Source of the DNA: Schistosoma mansoni
Taxonomy: Eukaryota > Platyhelminthes > Trematoda > Strigeidida > Schistosomatidae
Direction of reading: 5' to 3'
DNA length: 64,000 bases
Assembly: GCF_000237925.1 (NCBI RefSeq)
Contig: NC_031497.1
Location: 26,080,205 to 26,144,204, forward strand
The position numbers and the translations under genes were made by a program. Shown in pieces: positions 1-11,449 of this stretch. The notes under the pieces were generated by a model. The model saw nothing but the letters and a program-made list of their open reading frames with translations. It had not been told where the DNA came from and did not search any database. Within the stretch, counting starts at the first letter, position 1, and each line of letters opens with the position of its first letter.

Positions 1-965
1 CGGTTTGCTGTTACTTGTAAATTATCAGTTCAATATTATCATACTACAGCAACTTCATAGTTCTAGTCGTTTATAGAATAAACTTAAGCAACTGTTAAAA
101 ACCAGAAAGTACTTAACGACCGTTTTATTCTAGTATGAAACTCCTGATTAGTGGTAATCTAAAACATCAGACTCAGAATATTCGGGTTGTAGGGTGAGTA
201 TGTAGTATCGCTTTATATGTTAAGCCCATGTACTTTATTCTAGCTTCTGGCCAAGCTAATTCACCTATACATCATGAGTCATATTTTGATCTTGTTAATT
301 ATTCGCTTATTAACCTTGACCATATTTTTATATGAGCGTATATGTGTACCCTTCGTATCCTATTCATCATATGTCTGTCATCATTTTTGTCTGACTATAA
401 ATGTTGATTAACGCTTGCTTAGAATGAGTTGGCTTCCCCGCCATCTCCAATACGCATTATCTTTCGTTTCGCTCTCGAGTTGGCTTCCCAGCCATCTCCA
501 GTGCGCATCATTTTTGCTTCTCTCTCCTCTATTCGCTTCATCACTCTGTTTCCCTGGCCAGATCAATGAGTGTAGAAAATATATTTATTTTAAATCCATT
601 CTCGTATTTGACGTATTTAACTCCGTGGTTCACCAACGCGGAATAAGTCATTTATTACATACGAGGATAGACAGTACGTATATTTTGACAACAAACAATC
701 ATTCATACGATCAAAAAGGAATCAGATTTAGGCCACAACAAGTACTTCACCTTTAAATATCTGTGTTAGCATTCAGTCGTTTATATTTTAAATGTCAATC
801 AATTTGTAATATTGTAGACAGTCCTCTGATGATGTTGGTAGCTCGCACCCGACATGGTCAAATATCACTTCTCACTCGAACTCCGAGAAATCACCTCTTA
901 AACATAGTCGCTAATGGATACATTATGTTACTAATACTGTATAATGTGCTTGTTTTGTTTTCCAG
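1..965. other. Upstream or intronic sequence left of the first EDEM exon
   Basis: No coding exon recognised. Any earlier EDEM exons must lie left of the window or be too diverged to see. The only structure noticed is an imperfect 51-bp tandem duplication at 426-476 and 477-527, both copies beginning GAGTTGGCTTCCC. Open frames here (for example 415-756) show no family resemblance. Confidence 0.5.
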
Positions 966-3900
966 ATGTGGATTTGCAACTATTCATAATGTAATTGATA
1001 AATCTAAAGAAGATCGTATGGAAAGCTTTTTTCTAAGTGAAACATTGAAGTACTTATATTTGGTAAGTTCATGAATACAGTTATTTAGCTATAATTCACT
1101 TAACCTTGAAATTTTCTTTGTTTCAACCTTACAATTATTTTGTCTTTAAAAAGAATATTTCTGATGGAGTTTTGTTCTCTGAGCTGGATGGTTTAGTCGT
1201 GGAGCTTTCATCATCCTTCTGAACGACATCATCAACACAAATTTCTGCCAGAATATGAGTAAAAGATTTTGTAGAATAAAAGAAAACATCTGTTTAGTAT
1301 TAATTAAGAAATAGATTAGACAACGTGTATATTGAGATAGTTAAGAACATGGATTACTAAATACTGCCATTTTAAAGTAATAGATTTTGTCCCTTGGTCA
1401 TGTTCACGCATTTTGTCTCAGTGACTTATGTACCTACGGAAAGATGATGAAATATGTTTGGTAATAGTTATATCCCGAAGAGAATTATGAATGGTAACTT
1501 TTGGGGACCATTTATGGACCAATATGATATGTATATTTCCCATTGTATAATTGTTAAGTAACTAAACTATTCATATTCTTGTCCCTCTTATCACAAGCTT
1601 CATTTTGACCTATGAACTATTATTATACGATTTACCATTCTTGAGTTATCCCCAGTCTATTGATTACTGTCCCCCCTATTCACAGCCACCTTTGGCTCAA
1701 TCTTGTACAAATGTTGTTTTCCTGTTTTATGGTACGATGTGGTCAGTTTGTTTGGTATATAAACCCAGTATGTTTGAGAGTAAGGATTCATGTTGCTGAG
1801 GCTGTTATTGATGTTCTGGACTTAACTGGCTGGGCTAGGCAGAAAGCAGGACTGATAAGTACTCAAGACTGCTCATACGGCTTTTGTGTATCATTGCTCT
1901 GATCGATAATTCACTTCTCTCTGATTGGCGGGAATCAGCAGGGCACGCAAGCACTCAATCGATTTAACAGTAATGTATTATTTCACGAAAATTCAACTCG
2001 AATTACACAAAATAAGGAATTTGTAAGTGTCATAGTTTTAAATTTTTGGACCACAATAAACTAGGATCAGACATCAGAACAATTGCACCCTATATTTTCG
2101 ATTCCCAAGGTTATTTTGAAAAATATATAAATAATTACTTTTTCCTTGTCATCATCGGATGGAGTGTGAGTAAACATAAACTAGGTCAAGAGTTCTCGGT
2201 AGGGGCTTAGTATCAGTTCGGTTGAAATATGTTTTGTGTTGCTTCCATCTACTACACTAACTCTTCGGTTTATTAGTTTATTAATATTTTGATTTGGGTA
2301 TCTGGACTGGGGTCATAACATAACACACTATGGAAGATAATCAATTTCCCAAAAATTATTTTCATCTCCTGCAGTAGTGCTATTCTCCTCCAGTAAATTT
2401 GGACTTTTCTATCTACTGGAATTTCCCGTATGATAAGATGTCCTTCATTTTTTACGGTTACTGAAGGTGATACTCCATGTATTCAATCGTCGTTGTAAGA
2501 TTTTGACTATGTTTATGTATTTATGCGCGACTTATGCTCCGCCTGTTGCTCTTCTAGGATTACTGCCAGTTCGGAGCCAGGATAAAGGACAGGGCTTGAA
2601 GATGAAAGTTGAATGATCTTCATTTAGAAGAGTTATGAAGTCTCATGGTAAAGGCTAAGGTTCTTCGGAAGTTACAAGGTCTATGCTCCTTCTAACAACC
2701 AGACCAACAATTAATATAGGTACAGGGAATGTCCGGACGGTGTGGGAGACTAGGTGAACTAATAAAATAGCTACAGAAGTCAGGTCAGTCAGTCAGTCAG
2801 CTACAACGTAGGACCAGGCACATATATGCATCAGTCCAAGTCAGGAGATACAACTTGATGGTACTCGGAATAAGTGAAACCCATTGGACCCAATCTGAAT
2901 AGAAAAAACTGGATTCATGAGAGATGCTGTTGTAATACGGTCGACGAAAATACCTCCCACACACAATCAGTTGCATTGATGCTGTCCAAAGAGGCACGAA
3001 AAGCACCTATAGGATGGGAATCTCATGAGTCCGGAATTATCAAGACATTTTTCATAACAAAGAAGGAGGTAATTACAATGAGTGTTATCCAGTTATATAC
3101 ATCCACCAATGGTATAATGGAAGACGATGAAGATCAGTTTCATGGAAGGCTGCAACTACTTACTTATTCCTTCAAATCCCAGGGCAGAGTTTAAATGGTT
3201 TGAATAATTTTTTCTGGTTAGCGTTTTTTAGCGAGTTGGTTTTTTACGGGATGGGGTCGCTAACTCCATGTCCAACCCTCTTCCTTTATCCGGGCTTGGG
3301 ACCGGCAGTAGCCCCCGGAGAAGATACAGGCGGAGTTGAAGGCTGCAATTGGTCGTAGCGAAATACTCAGGAAAGGACCCGACTATCTTGACGAGAGATT
3401 TTAACTCCGAAGTCAGAATAGACAACATCGGGTTTGAAGATATAATGAGACGACATGAGCTGACTGGGAAAAGGAAGGAGAATGGTGACAGATTTGCAAG
3501 TTTATTTTCATCCAACAAAATGGTTATAGGCGGCACAATAATCCCCCACCAACACACACAGAGCTACATAGGTCTTGCTGGATGACACCACAGAGAACCA
3601 GGTAGATCATATCTGCATCAGTAAAAAATTCACAAGGTTAATGGAAGACTTGAGAACCAGGAGAGGAGCTGACATAGCTTCAGATCACAACCAACTGGTG
3701 GTTGCCAATATGAAACTGAAGCTAAAGAAGCATTGGACAACTGGACAAACAGCATTACAGAAGTTCAATACAGTCTTCCTTTGAGATACTGACATACTCA
3801 ACGAATTCAAGATAACTCTGAACAACAGGTTCCAAGCCCTACAGGAACTACGGAAAGAAGAAACTACTGTGGAAGATAACTGGAATGGGATCATAGAGAC

Positions 3901-6900
3901 ACTAACTCCAACGTGTGAGGAGGTTCTAGACCGCAATAAGCATTATCATAAGGAATGTGGCTCTATCGAAACCCCGGACAAGATTCAAGGAAGGAAGAAT
4001 AAGAAGAGAACAATTAACAACAGACTAACCAGGTCAATGAAAGCCGAGCTTTAGATCGAATACACAGAAGTAAACAAGAGGGTGAAGAAGAGCATTAGAG
4101 CTGACCAGCGGAAATACATGGAAGATCTAGAAGTGACAGCGGAAAAGCTGCAAGAGAAAGTAATATGATACAGCGAAAAGACTATCAGAGAAATATGGTA
4201 AACCAGAGCGAGCAGTCAATGACAAAAAAGGCAAGGGAATCACTGAGATTCAGGAATAGGGGAACAGGTGAGTAGAACACTTTAAAGATCTCTTGAATTG
4301 ACCAGCCCATCAGTTTGTGTTCTATTGTCTCTCTTAGTCGATGGTTCAAATGCAATTTATGAAAAATCATCTTGGTACTGAATCGGTCATAAAATAAAGA
4401 GCACAAGAAATCACTCATGTTTGTTGTTTTCATCAACACATACCATGTATGTTGATAACTTATCAAATCATCCTTATTTACAAACGATTATTTCTGTACA
4501 TCACAAGTTTTTCACTACGACTTTTTAGTACATTTGAGCAGTTGATGGGAAGGTGGATCTAGTAACAGATTGAGATCTTTATATTTGTATTGATGTTTTG
4601 TTCTATTTGTTAAGTCCTATTCAAATCTACATCTCATTACGTATTCCACTACATATCCAGGATTTAAAGTATAATAGACATGTAGATCAACGTATTAGTG
4701 TCAAACTAACTTAATTCATAGGAAAGATTTTGGTTGAAGGTAGTCAACAGGAAATCGTGGACCTAGGTTTTGTGCTACTTGGCACTCGTCAGCAAGGCAT
4801 ACCTGTAATATTGAGGGAACTGATGCTCTGTGACGTATTCGATCCCGTGTCATCCAGCTTCCTTGTCAGAGTCGTTACCACTGAGCTTTCCTGACTGCAA
4901 CTGGCCTCCTGTAGGAGTGACATGTATTTACAATTGATTGATCACTGGGTGGTGATCAATGTCATTTATATCAGATCATTCTTAGTGCAGATTGAATTCA
5001 TAGGTCATAAAAGGTTGACTAATTCACTTTTTTTAATATCAACAACACATTATTATTAAACCATAAGAAATTATCAATATCATTATAATTACAATTATAT
5101 TTGTTCCTTTTGGTTTCTTCTCGTAGTTATTCGATGAATTAAATCCCGTCAATGTGAATGAATATGATTATGTATTCAGTACTCAAGCACATTTATTTCC
5201 AATTAAACGAATTCAAAATCTAATGAAAAATCTTCATATGAATCCATTTACCTTCCTCAATAACTCTCAGGGTTATGACTTTGTGAAAAATAGCTCTGTA
5301 AGTATTTAACTTTTTCTTCATAATTTGAAGTATTGTTATTATTATGATGGCTCCCAAATGCCCTGGTACGGCCGAGACTCAGGAGAGTCCGCTCTCCCTC
5401 TCAAAATGCTCTCACATGGCCACGCGTATATAGCCTCTGCCAGTGAAGTCCTACTCACTGCCTTTTCGTGGCATTATTGTTGTTTACGAAATTGAGAGGA
5501 CGAAAAGCGAATGTCCGGCGCTTTAACCGGGTTGGTGAAAACGGCGCATCCAACTAGGGTAGTTGGAAAACCCTGATTCTAAACCAATGGTGCACATAGA
5601 CTCCAGTATCCTGAGGGAACAAATGGCGTATTAATCAATCGTTGGTCACCGACTACCATGGGACTGCATCTCCTTATGTTGCTCCACGGCCTTGTGGATC
5701 AGACCTTTAGGTCAAAGGCTCCAGGTGTGGCTACCTAGGGAAACCACCTGCTTCGGTTTGGGCACCTGGGTAGTACCACAGCCCTCACACAAATCAAAGA
5801 AGATTTGTGCGGAGCATATGTGTCTGGTGCTTCCTTGTACCAATATTTATGTGTTTAAATAATAATAATGATAATTATTATGATGATCAGCTGTTATTGA
5901 GAGGATGACCACTTAGTTATTCAGCAAATTAGAACCTAGAACATGTATACATCGGTCCAAGTTTTCACGCCGTCGCAACACGGAGATAAAATTAGCAAAG
6001 CAAATCGTCGAATCGTAACAGTATCAATGGTAATAGAGAACATTAGGTATAGAAAATGATTCATATTCTCTGTTCTCTCATTATACACAGTGATGGAAGA
6101 ATAACATTAAACTGATAGCCATTTTTCTATTTTTTTCATTCCGTTTCGTCCAATTATATTGCTAGTTTTAAATTCGTTATAATAGCCGTGAAATTAATGT
6201 CAACCCTTCATTTGCACATCTTCCACCAGTTATCCTTTGCATCGTTCATGATTCTTCCAATTCCTTCCTATTCCTTTCAGTTCAATCTTCTTTTGACAAG
6301 CATTCCACTTCTGATTGGTGTTACATGCTACTTACATCTGTCAACAAGAGTAGCATACATCACACTATTATCCAGACATGGTAGAAGAGTTAACAGGGAA
6401 GATAGCAGATTTTTTAAAAAGTGAAAAGAAAACGATCGATATTGGCAACCTGGTAAGGTGACTACGGAGCTCAAAGAACAAATGATTGAGTCCGGCCACA
6501 TATAAACGATTTTGAGAATAGCTATTGATGTGTTATCTGCATACTTGTAAGGCCTTATTACAAGAGACAGGAATCCGTGGGCTGAGGTGACATTTTTAGA
6601 ATAGAGCTTTAATAAAGTCTTCCTTCCGTTATGAGTAGGTATCATCATCACTTATTCTCACTATAGTAGTAACACCTTTCTGCCGTTATACTCTAATATC
6701 ACTAGTCAGTACAACTTCTTCCTCAAAACTTAAGTTGCTACTCTTATTCTTATCGTTCATTAACCAATCTGTCTTGCATAGTAAGAATTTAAAGAATAAG
6801 TTATTTATTTAAACACATAAATATTGGTACAAGAAAGCACCAGATACATATGCGCCATACAAATCTTATTTGATTTGTGTGAGAGCTGTGATATGCCCAT

Positions 6901-7618
6901 TTGCCCAAACTGAAGCAGGTGGTTTTCTTAGGGGGTCTCACACGGAGCCTCTGACGTAAAGATCTGATCCACGAGGCAGTGGAGCATCGTGAAGTGATGC
7001 AGTCCCATGGTAGCCGGTGACCAACGATTGGTTCATACGCCATTTGTTCCCTCAAGATAGCGGAGTCCATGTGCACCATTGATTTAGAATCAGGGTTTTC
7101 CAACTACCCTAGTTGGATGCGCCGTTTTCACCAACCCGGTTAAAGCGCCGGACATTCGCTTTTCGTCCTTTCACTTTCGTAAACAACAGTAATGCCACGA
7201 GAAGGCAGTGAGTAGGACTTCCCTGGCAGAGGCTATATATTCGCTGGCCATGTGAGAGCATTTTGAGAGGGAGAGTGGACTCTCTCCACTCTCGGCCGTA
7301 CCAGAGCATTTGGGGGCTATTTTGAATCACCAACTTTTCGAACGCGTTAACCGGTTGCGTCACGAAGGTGCAGTAGCGTTAGGTCATTACCATTAAAGAA
7401 AAAATATTTATTCCTTTTTAATTCCAAGTTATTTTACTGCCCCATGGAACTTTCCTTCTCATTTCTTTTTTTTATTTAAAAAAATTCTCTTCTTCTAGTG
7501 TCCCAATATTAAATTGACCTCTTCACAATATCCAATGAACGATGATCTTTGGAAAGCAACTGGTGTTTATATTCATGCAAAATTTGCTTCCTTACCTAAT
7601 ATAAACTGTGATCTTTAG
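966..7618 (+). CDS. EDEM1: EDEM-like GH47 alpha-mannosidase, C-terminal exons (partial)
   Basis: EDEM proteins trim mannose from misfolded glycoproteins in the ER lumen and commit them to ERAD. Three exons are visible: 966-1062, 5127-5297 and 7499-7618 (stop TAG 7616-7618), all with GT-AG borders and phase 0 between them, giving about 128 residues. The first encodes [12 protein letters not shown] followed by [12 protein letters not shown] and KYLYL, the GH47 signature that contains the acidic active-site region. The second opens LFDELNPV and carries [10 protein letters not shown] at the place of the family's FTTEAH/FTTEGH calcium-site motif; Gln replaces the usual Glu. The third encodes a short C-terminus ending NINCDL. 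The LFDE-NPV stretch resembles EDEM1 more than EDEM2 or EDEM3, as I remember them. The 5' two thirds of the gene are outside the window. Intron 1 (4064 bp) and intron 2 (2201 bp) are full of retroelements. A poly(A) signal lies at 8015-8020. Confidence 0.85.
1466..1969 (+). mobile_element. Solo LTR (family L520), copy 1
   Basis: A 504-bp LTR inside EDEM intron 1. It starts AGTTATATCCCG (TG mutated to AG) and ends GATTTAACA. It is flanked by a 5-bp duplication GTAAT at 1461-1465 and 1970-1974. A TATATAAA promoter-like box lies at 1756-1763. It is homologous over its length to the inverted copy at 42929-43448. No internal retrotransposon sequence is attached, so it is a solo LTR left by LTR-LTR recombination. 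The open frames at 1605-1902 are not genes. Confidence 0.8.
2785..2837 (-). mobile_element. 53-bp 3' end of LINE-C inserted in the RTE copy
   Basis: On the minus strand this reads as the last 53 bases of the LINE-C family, ending in tandem TGAC units. It is flanked by an 8-bp duplication AAGTCAGG at 2777-2784 and 2838-2845. The RTE endonuclease reading resumes directly after it. It is an extremely 5'-truncated LINE insertion. Confidence 0.75.
3156..3337 (-). mobile_element. Short non-autonomous RTE derivative inserted in the RTE copy
   Basis: A 182-bp insertion flanked by the 11-bp duplication GAAGGCTGCAA at 3145-3155 and 3338-3348. On the minus strand it consists of the RTE 5' untranslated region (compare 41970-42130) followed directly by a TAAG-type tail like the RTE 3' end (compare 41428). 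It therefore looks like a deletion derivative holding only the two ends of an RTE. Confidence 0.7.
4306..4729. other. EDEM intron 1, no recognised feature
   Basis: AT-rich intronic sequence. No exon, repeat family or structure recognised. Confidence 0.5.
4730..4990 (+). mobile_element. T2 repeat (tRNA-headed SINE-like family), permuted copy
   Basis: Homologous to 40735-41075, but the second half of that unit (4735-4920, with GATTCGATCCC-like B box reversed) comes first and is followed by the start of the next unit (4931-4990, ATTGATTGATCACTGGGTGG). This order suggests a remnant of a tandem dimer. It lies in EDEM intron 1, just upstream of the exon at 5127. Confidence 0.6.
5350..5873 (+). mobile_element. 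R520 retroposon, full-length copy
   Basis: About 520-bp non-coding retroposon in EDEM intron 2. It starts GCTCCCAAATGCCCTGG and ends GTGTTTAAATAATAATAATG. It is flanked by a 12-bp duplication ATTATTATGATG at 5338-5349 and 5874-5885. Variable target duplication plus an AT-rich tandem 3' tail are signs of LINE-driven retroposition. Other copies: 6800, 11935, 14205, 15738, 18598, 36237/36705, 49272, 57500. Confidence 0.8.
5935..6799. other. EDEM intron 2, spacer between R520 copies
   Basis: A short stretch near 5945-5975 resembles the 3' end of LINE-C on the minus strand (TATACATCGGTCCAAGTT). The rest (6030-6799) holds no feature I recognise. Confidence 0.4.
6800..7317 (-). mobile_element. R520 retroposon, inverted full-length copy
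   Basis: Minus-strand copy of the R520 family, from its 3' tail (TTATTTATTTAAACACATAAA at 6800) to its 5' end (GGGGGC at 7317). It forms an inverted pair with 5350-5873 in the same EDEM intron. The 100-residue minus-strand frame at 6801-7103 recurs, variably broken, in other copies and is not judged a gene. No clear target duplication was found. Confidence 0.75.
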
Positions 7619-8164
7619 ATGTATTCTTCTTATGTTTTTTTTAATACTAATAATCATTTTATTGTTGTTGTTGGTGTATTTTTAAACCCTTTTTTTTTGT
7701 TACTGGATACATCATTACTCTATTTGTCCTTTGGGAGGATCCCATGTATCTTGGCAACTAATAGTAATGATTAATATTATTATTATTATTAAAGTGAATA
7801 ATTTAAAAATAAGGAACGACTTATTTCTAAACTTATCAATGTGTGTTCAATAATTTTTCTTCTTTAGAATGCTCAATTATTCTTATTTTTTTTCTAAAAA
7901 AGAATTTACGTAATAATGTATGTACTACTTATTTACTTACTAATATTATTTTTCTAGTTATTCACTATAGATGTAATAATTATACTCAGGAGATTGTCTT
8001 TTCTTTTAATGTACAATAAATTGCCTTGTTTTAACTTATTGAATAATAATATATTTAAAGATATATAATTGTGTAGATTTCGTTCTGTTCTGCATCATTT
8101 GAAGGTTTTTTTGTAAGGAGTGGTTCGTTTTTGAAAAATTTTGTCGTAAAATGGTGTTGTGACG
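7619..8164 (+). other. EDEM 3' UTR and downstream sequence
   Basis: AT-rich sequence after the EDEM stop. Canonical AATAAA is at 8015-8020, about 400 bp beyond the stop, and is the best candidate poly(A) signal. Nothing else is recognised. Confidence 0.5.
8015..8020 (+). terminator. Candidate EDEM poly(A) signal
   Basis: AATAAA hexamer, the first canonical one downstream of the EDEM stop at 7618. Confidence 0.5.
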
Positions 8165-8505
8165 AAAGGTGTTCAAAATCTGACATTGATACATGATTTG
8201 CTATGCATTGCCCCCCCCCTCAGAACTAACTACTTGGGCAAGAAAGTGTATTGGACTACCGAATAAAATGCACAAATACTTATTCATATACATAACACTG
8301 TAATCCTTAGGGAAGTTGATTTATTTCTTAGCCTGTGAAATGCACTTGTCCCTCAGGTCACTTCCGATTGCCGTCGATCGACCATCTCATTCGGCTACTT
8401 CTGATTGGCTCTACATATCACCTTTCCCTCCTGAAAAAATAAGTCTTGCCCCTTAGATGTAACTGATGGTATTCAGAGAAATGCCGTCTTCTTGACAAAC
8501 TGGTA
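8165..8505 (-). repeat. Dispersed repeat D340, copy 1
   Basis: Minus-strand homologue of 62308-62640, sharing landmarks such as CAGTTACATCTAAGG, GATGGTCGATCGA and ATCAACTTCCCTAAGGATTA. No terminal repeats, tail or coding potential seen, so the class is unknown. It may be an LTR or non-autonomous element. Confidence 0.65.
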
Positions 8506-8584
8506 CCACATAAAGTATTAATGGATACCAGATAGAATTATTAATGTACACTACCTAAGAGTACGGAACTAATTTTAACAGTTG

Positions 8585-8680
8585 AGATCATGAGTCAATT
8601 GAAGCTAGACCACTATGGAAAATCTGGAAGCACTGGACGGCTGTTTCGTCCTATTGTGAGACTCCTCAGCAGTGGATTAA
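8585..8680 (-). mobile_element. Hammerhead-SINE (SM-alpha-like) 3' fragment
   Basis: Starts near ATCATGAGTCAATTGAAGC (8588) and contains the ribozyme region 8631-8675, but lacks the tRNA-like head seen at 58060-58140. Plus-strand frames here are not genes. Confidence 0.75.
8631..8675 (-). ncRNA. Hammerhead ribozyme, near-intact
   Basis: Minus strand: core CUGAGGA, stem II GUCU/GGAC (three Watson-Crick pairs and one G-U), GAA, stem III of two pairs closed over AGCC, cleavage C, and stem I CACUG/CAGUG. All conserved core positions are present; stem I is one pair shorter than in the 58007 copy. Confidence 0.65.
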
Positions 8681-8699
8681 TTATCGAAATACTTTTTTT

Positions 8700-10299
8700 C
8701 GTTCAAATAATTTTGGTTCATTCGACTCTTTCTACTACCTTAACGTGTTGTTCGGGTTTGACTATCTTAATGATTCAGCCGAGCTATGTTGGCTGGCAAA
8801 CTTATTCCTTTACGTCCCATCTTGCCAGGCAGGTTGGTTGGGGAACGGTAATGGTTAAAAGCAGAAAACTTGAAGCTTGAGGGAGAAGACGTACTGCTTA
8901 ATGTAAAGAGCTATGAAGACGATAAGGTGTTTCCCTTAGACAACTAGCTTCTGTGGCGATGCTACCATTTCACAACGTAAGGAAAGAGTGAGAAGACGTT
9001 GATCCTAAAAACATTATATCTTACCGTACAGCACGTATTTCTGTCACCGGTTGTAAGCGCTTACAAGTGAAAAGGCTAAAACAACAAAAGCTTACTATAA
9101 AACGCAATTCATGAGGAGTTGTTCTTTGGCTTATCCAATCACGCTCACAAGTCACTAAGACCGCTACAAAATCAATTTTATTTCCAGGTCTTGAAAAAAT
9201 ATCCTTCCATACCATAGACAACTAGGAAGTCACAACGACCCTCATACCTTTAACAGCGCGCCAGATCATCTTGAACAAAAACTAATTCAAGTAACTTAAA
9301 AAATATAAATGTTGGTTAGTGGCAGAAACTTGCAAACTACAAATATGATAGGAATTTTCCAAGCGGATTTCACATTGAAAATCAATGCGTTTGATCCTAT
9401 TCTGAAAAAAAGGTTTACGTTTAATTTCTTTTTTACACTATCAACTCGCTTTAGCAAGATAACGATTAGGATCAAGAACTACCGAATTCACCTTTTGTCC
9501 TAGTAGGAGACTCCTCATCAGTACAGATCTATGGCTTTGTCAGGGATCAGACTTAAACCAACTAAATATCTCAGCCAGCCCTCAATCTTTACGTCACTGA
9601 GAAAGGGATCGAGCAGTTCACATTTTTCATAACAAACAGTCCGCCTAAGCTGCAAATTGAACAATATTCACAAATTCTTCATACCATGAGTAAAGTTGGG
9701 TGAAATGAGTTAAAATCAGTAAGTAGGTATAATGAACGATTTTTTTTAATAAACCAAGAAATTCAACCATGAAACGAATAAGACTCCAATTCCTTCTGAA
9801 TTAAGATTCTTAATAAGGATGAAACGGGAATCAACATTTTATTGACATAAAAACCTACCTGGACTTCGATTTATACTGTTATACAGCAAAATAACCTTAC
9901 TGGACAGTCTATTCTGTATTTGAAGCAACCAGCACTTAATTATCTGTGGATATGTTGCTCCAAAGGAGTCTTCCTTCAAAATAATCGACACAATCAAAGG
10001 AACTGAACCCAAGGGAGTTCGATTAAAAAAAACTTAAGCACTGTTGAGGCGTTGGCGACCAACCAATGAAAGCTCGAACTCTGAGCGCAAAAACAACACG
10101 TCCAACCTCTCATCCTTCCTTGACCCTGATTCCCTCTTGTGGTATCTTCTAGTCTTGCTTTTTTTGATCATAGTTTTGTAATCCCAAACTGTAGTTATTA
10201 TTTTTTAAAAACTTCTCAGGACTATTATTCAGTTATTAATGTGACCTTTATGTTCTTCCTTTTTTCCTATCTGTCAAACAGACAATTACCCTTCATAAT
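8700..10299. other. Intergenic, no recognised feature
   Basis: About 1.6 kb between EDEM and CD2BP2. Short open frames (8590-8880, 9021-9221, 9309-9503, 10139-10390) have no recognisable homology and no splice-consistent exon structure. Confidence 0.5.
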
Positions 10300-10702
10300 T
10301 CTAACCCGTAAAACATGGCACAAATCCATGAAGTCACTGACAATTGGACTGTGCCATGCCGGTAGGTGTAGACTACCTGGTTGGGATTAGCGAGATGATA
10401 GCAATCGATGGTTAGAGACCTTGAATGACATGGCTCAAAATCGTTTGCAATGGCGGTGTATCCACTTTTTGAGTTCTCTCAAATTCTTCATGTCCCTATC
10501 CTTTTCTCTTTTCAAATTTATTTCACTGGATTATACTCCTTGAATAAAATCTTCAAACCCTAACCTTTCACATAATGCTTATACTCTTACTACTTCTAAC
10601 ACTATGGGATCTGAATCGACAACTGCATCTCTGTGCTAATGTGGTATGGCAACTCGAACCGATGTACGTAAGTACGAAGTTCTACGTTGTGACTGACTGA
10701 AC
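10300..10702 (+). mobile_element. LINE-C 3' end fragment
   Basis: Terminal coding and 3' UTR sequence of a non-LTR family present at 12855 (minus), 33800 and 60400. The C-terminal peptide remnant includes GLCHAGRCRLPGWD near 10350. The 3' UTR has the CATCTCTGTGCTAATG and GTTGTGACTGACTG landmarks and ends in TGAC units. Confidence 0.7.
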
Positions 10703-11449
10703 CTGTAAATTATTCTTATTCTTCTCTAACCCCCTGATTATTACGCAACCTCATCTGATATTTAGAGTATCGTATCACTTCATGATGCAATCTTTTCTAT
10801 CTCTCTATAGACATATATTTATCATACAACTATAAATACGAATGTAAAGCTTTAGTAAATGATTTCGTCAAAAAGTGAACTTCCTTTGCTAGATTCTTTT
10901 TTTCTATTAAAATTATCTGTTTAAGAAAAACAGAGGTTGAGATAAGAAGTAAAGCTAACTTAAACGTACAACACCAAGAGCTCTTTGAAAACGAACTAGC
11001 TTTATGAAAACTAATCCTCTGTGGCATTTCTGTAGATTTTTACGCTAATGAAGTTCCAAAGATATGATTAGATGGAAACCGTTGTTTATTAATAATGACT
11101 GAGCTTTGTTTTTTGTTAAGGGAATTTCCATGGGGTACCGATGACTATTTTAGAACAGTTAAGCAATGTACAAATATTTTGTTTTAAGACTCCGTAGTAC
11201 TCTGAAAAGATCGAACTCATAACCATCAGTCCTAATATAGACCATATTATCCTTAGACTACTGAATTAGCATCCAATATTTCACAATTCCAACTTCAGTC
11301 AATTCCTTATTTATTGCCGACACTATACGATAACATTAGTGACGATTGTTTCACTTCCATTATGATCGAATTCCACCAAACACAATTGCTTGCTAAATCT
11401 TAAAGTTGGTCACTAGAGAGCACATGGTTTTTACTTATTTAAGTGAAAG
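10703..11449. other. Intergenic, no recognised feature
   Basis: AT-rich sequence without recognisable genes or repeats. Confidence 0.45.

Larger units (their letters stand above)
2536..4305 (+). mobile_element. RTE-clade LINE copy, 5' UTR and endonuclease region, degenerate
   Basis: 5' part of an RTE-like non-LTR retrotransposon (SR2/SR3 type) in EDEM intron 1. Frame pieces read through as an apurinic-type endonuclease: the NVRTVW-like start near 2725, SETHWTQS near 2872, [15 protein letters not shown] near 3370, and the lysine-rich linker near 3690-4190. Several stops and frameshifts make it inactive. The copy ends around 4305, before the RT domain. Two younger insertions (2785-2837 and 3156-3337) interrupt it. 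Related RTE sequence lies at 11450, 37512-39325, 41425, 41970, 45500-46590 and 62880-64000. Confidence 0.8.
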
